A stretch of DNA of 64,000 bases from Thalassospira sp. HF15 (GTDB taxonomy: Bacteria > Pseudomonadota > Alphaproteobacteria > Rhodospirillales > Thalassospiraceae), in NCBI RefSeq assembly GCF_011806525.1, contig NZ_JAAVKI010000005.1:372001-436000 (forward strand), in the 5' to 3' direction. This document shows, piece by piece, positions 63,547-64,000 of this stretch (positions within the stretch are counted from its first letter, which is position 1; each line of letters begins with the position of its first letter). A program made the position numbers and the translations under genes. Below the pieces are notes generated by a model. It saw only the letters and a program-made list of their open reading frames with translations, ran no database searches and had not been told where the DNA came from.

Positions 63547-64000
63547 CTATGCGGTATCTCGCATGTCAGAAATGGCATCGCACAAATGGCCAAACGCGGT
63601 CTTAGCGCCCGGGCTCATATGCCGGGCACGCAGCCAGCCATGGATCATTTGCGGTTCTTCGCGGTACTGCACGGAAATGCCCGCACGGGCAAGACGGGCG
63701 GTATATTCCCGACCATCATCGCGCAGCGGGTCAAAATAGGCCGCGGTAATAAAAGTCGGCGGCAGCCCACGTAAATCATCAACCGACAAGGCATGGGCAA
63801 ACGGATCATCCATCGGCGCCTTTAGCACGTCACGATAGTAAATAACGTCATCGGTGCTGAGCCCGGGTGCACTGGCCATTTGTCCGTAACTTGGCCAGTT
63901 CAAATCCCCGCCAAGGGCCGGGTAAATCAGGGCCTGCCCCAACACGCGATCGCCAAAACCTTCTTCACGTGCCCGAACAGCAATGCCTGCGGCCAACATG
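63547..64000 (-). CDS. Alpha/beta hydrolase (HSL/acetyl-esterase type), C-terminal part, 5' end outside window
   Basis: The frame is open to the right edge, so about 150 C-terminal residues are seen. The catalytic Asp is in YFDPLRDDGREY and the catalytic His in MIHGWLRAR, as in the alpha/beta hydrolase 3 (hormone-sensitive lipase) family. ALIYPALGGDLNWPSY is the usual segment after the nucleophile elbow, which is outside the window. It probably cleaves short-chain carboxylic esters. A decayed copy of its 3' end lies between the two autotransporter genes, making this the parental copy. Confidence 0.88.
   Translation of the reverse strand, partial: MLAAGIAVRAREEGFGDRVLGQALIYPALGGDLNWPSYGQMASAPGLSTDDVIYYRDVLKAPMDDPFAHALSVDDLRGLPPTFITAAYFDPLRDDGREYTARLARAGISVQYREEPQMIHGWLRARHMSPGAKTAFGHLCDAISDMRDTA

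Overview
The window looks like a chromosomal segment of a marine, metabolically versatile alphaproteobacterium. The best guess is Rhodospirillales, something like Thalassospira, judged from gene content and protein style only, with no database check. It has a complete C-P lyase phosphonate locus, a Rhodobacter-type singlet-oxygen sigma factor with its ChrR anti-sigma factor, a TAXI-TRAP transporter, protocatechuate dioxygenase, malate synthase G and several diguanylate cyclases. No rRNA, tRNA, insertion sequence, integrase, phage gene or CRISPR array was seen. The segment reads as ordinary chromosome with one recent local duplication at the right end.

Layout. 1-4.7 kb: the 3' end of a dihydrolipoamide dehydrogenase gene, an orphan GH8 glycosidase, methylglyoxal synthase, an AEC permease and an RluA-family pseudouridine synthase. 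4.7-13.7 kb: the sigma-E/ChrR module. rpoE-chrR (+) is divergent from a five-gene operon (FAD oxidoreductase, DUF1365, CFA-like methyltransferase, MFS, DUF3833). A facing operon encodes a DUF6134 protein, an SDR and a SnoaL-like protein. All three transcription units start with a TGATCC-N18-TA promoter, so they probably form one autoregulated membrane-lipid and singlet-oxygen response. 13.7-20.5 kb: the rRNA-modification genes rlmJ and rluE, a SIMPL protein, a D-lyxose isomerase, a TPR membrane protein and two paralogous diguanylate cyclases. 20.6-31.9 kb: a BaiN-like flavoprotein, a PLDc_N miniprotein, the TAXI-TRAP transporter, an MFS protein, malate synthase G, methionine aminopeptidase and a third diguanylate cyclase.

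32-35.1 kb: pcaHG with a divergent LysR regulator, then a TRIC/UPF0126 membrane protein. 35.2-46.8 kb: the phosphonate locus. phnF is divergent from phnGHIJKLMN, and this faces phnCDE-acyltransferase-DUF1045. Candidate PhnF operators (GTnTAnAC) precede both operons, and a Pho-box-like element precedes phnG. 47-50.9 kb: an Ldh2-type dehydrogenase, a META lipoprotein, a BCCT transporter and a universal stress protein. 51.8-59.1 kb: a peptide-type ABC importer (Tat-exported binding protein, two permeases, one fused double ATPase) followed by a CocE/S15 hydrolase. 59.2-64 kb: two tandem autotransporter-like proteins. Between them lies a decayed fragment of the alpha/beta hydrolase whose better-preserved copy runs off the right edge.

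The strongest biology is the sigma-E/ChrR regulon. ChrR keeps every known zinc-site and cupin-site ligand at matching spacing. The CFA-like enzyme lacks two bicarbonate-site residues of true cyclopropane synthases, which points to a furan-fatty-acid-type methylase. Four further genes with no assigned role share the same regulation. All functions are inferred from sequence reading; no searches were run.
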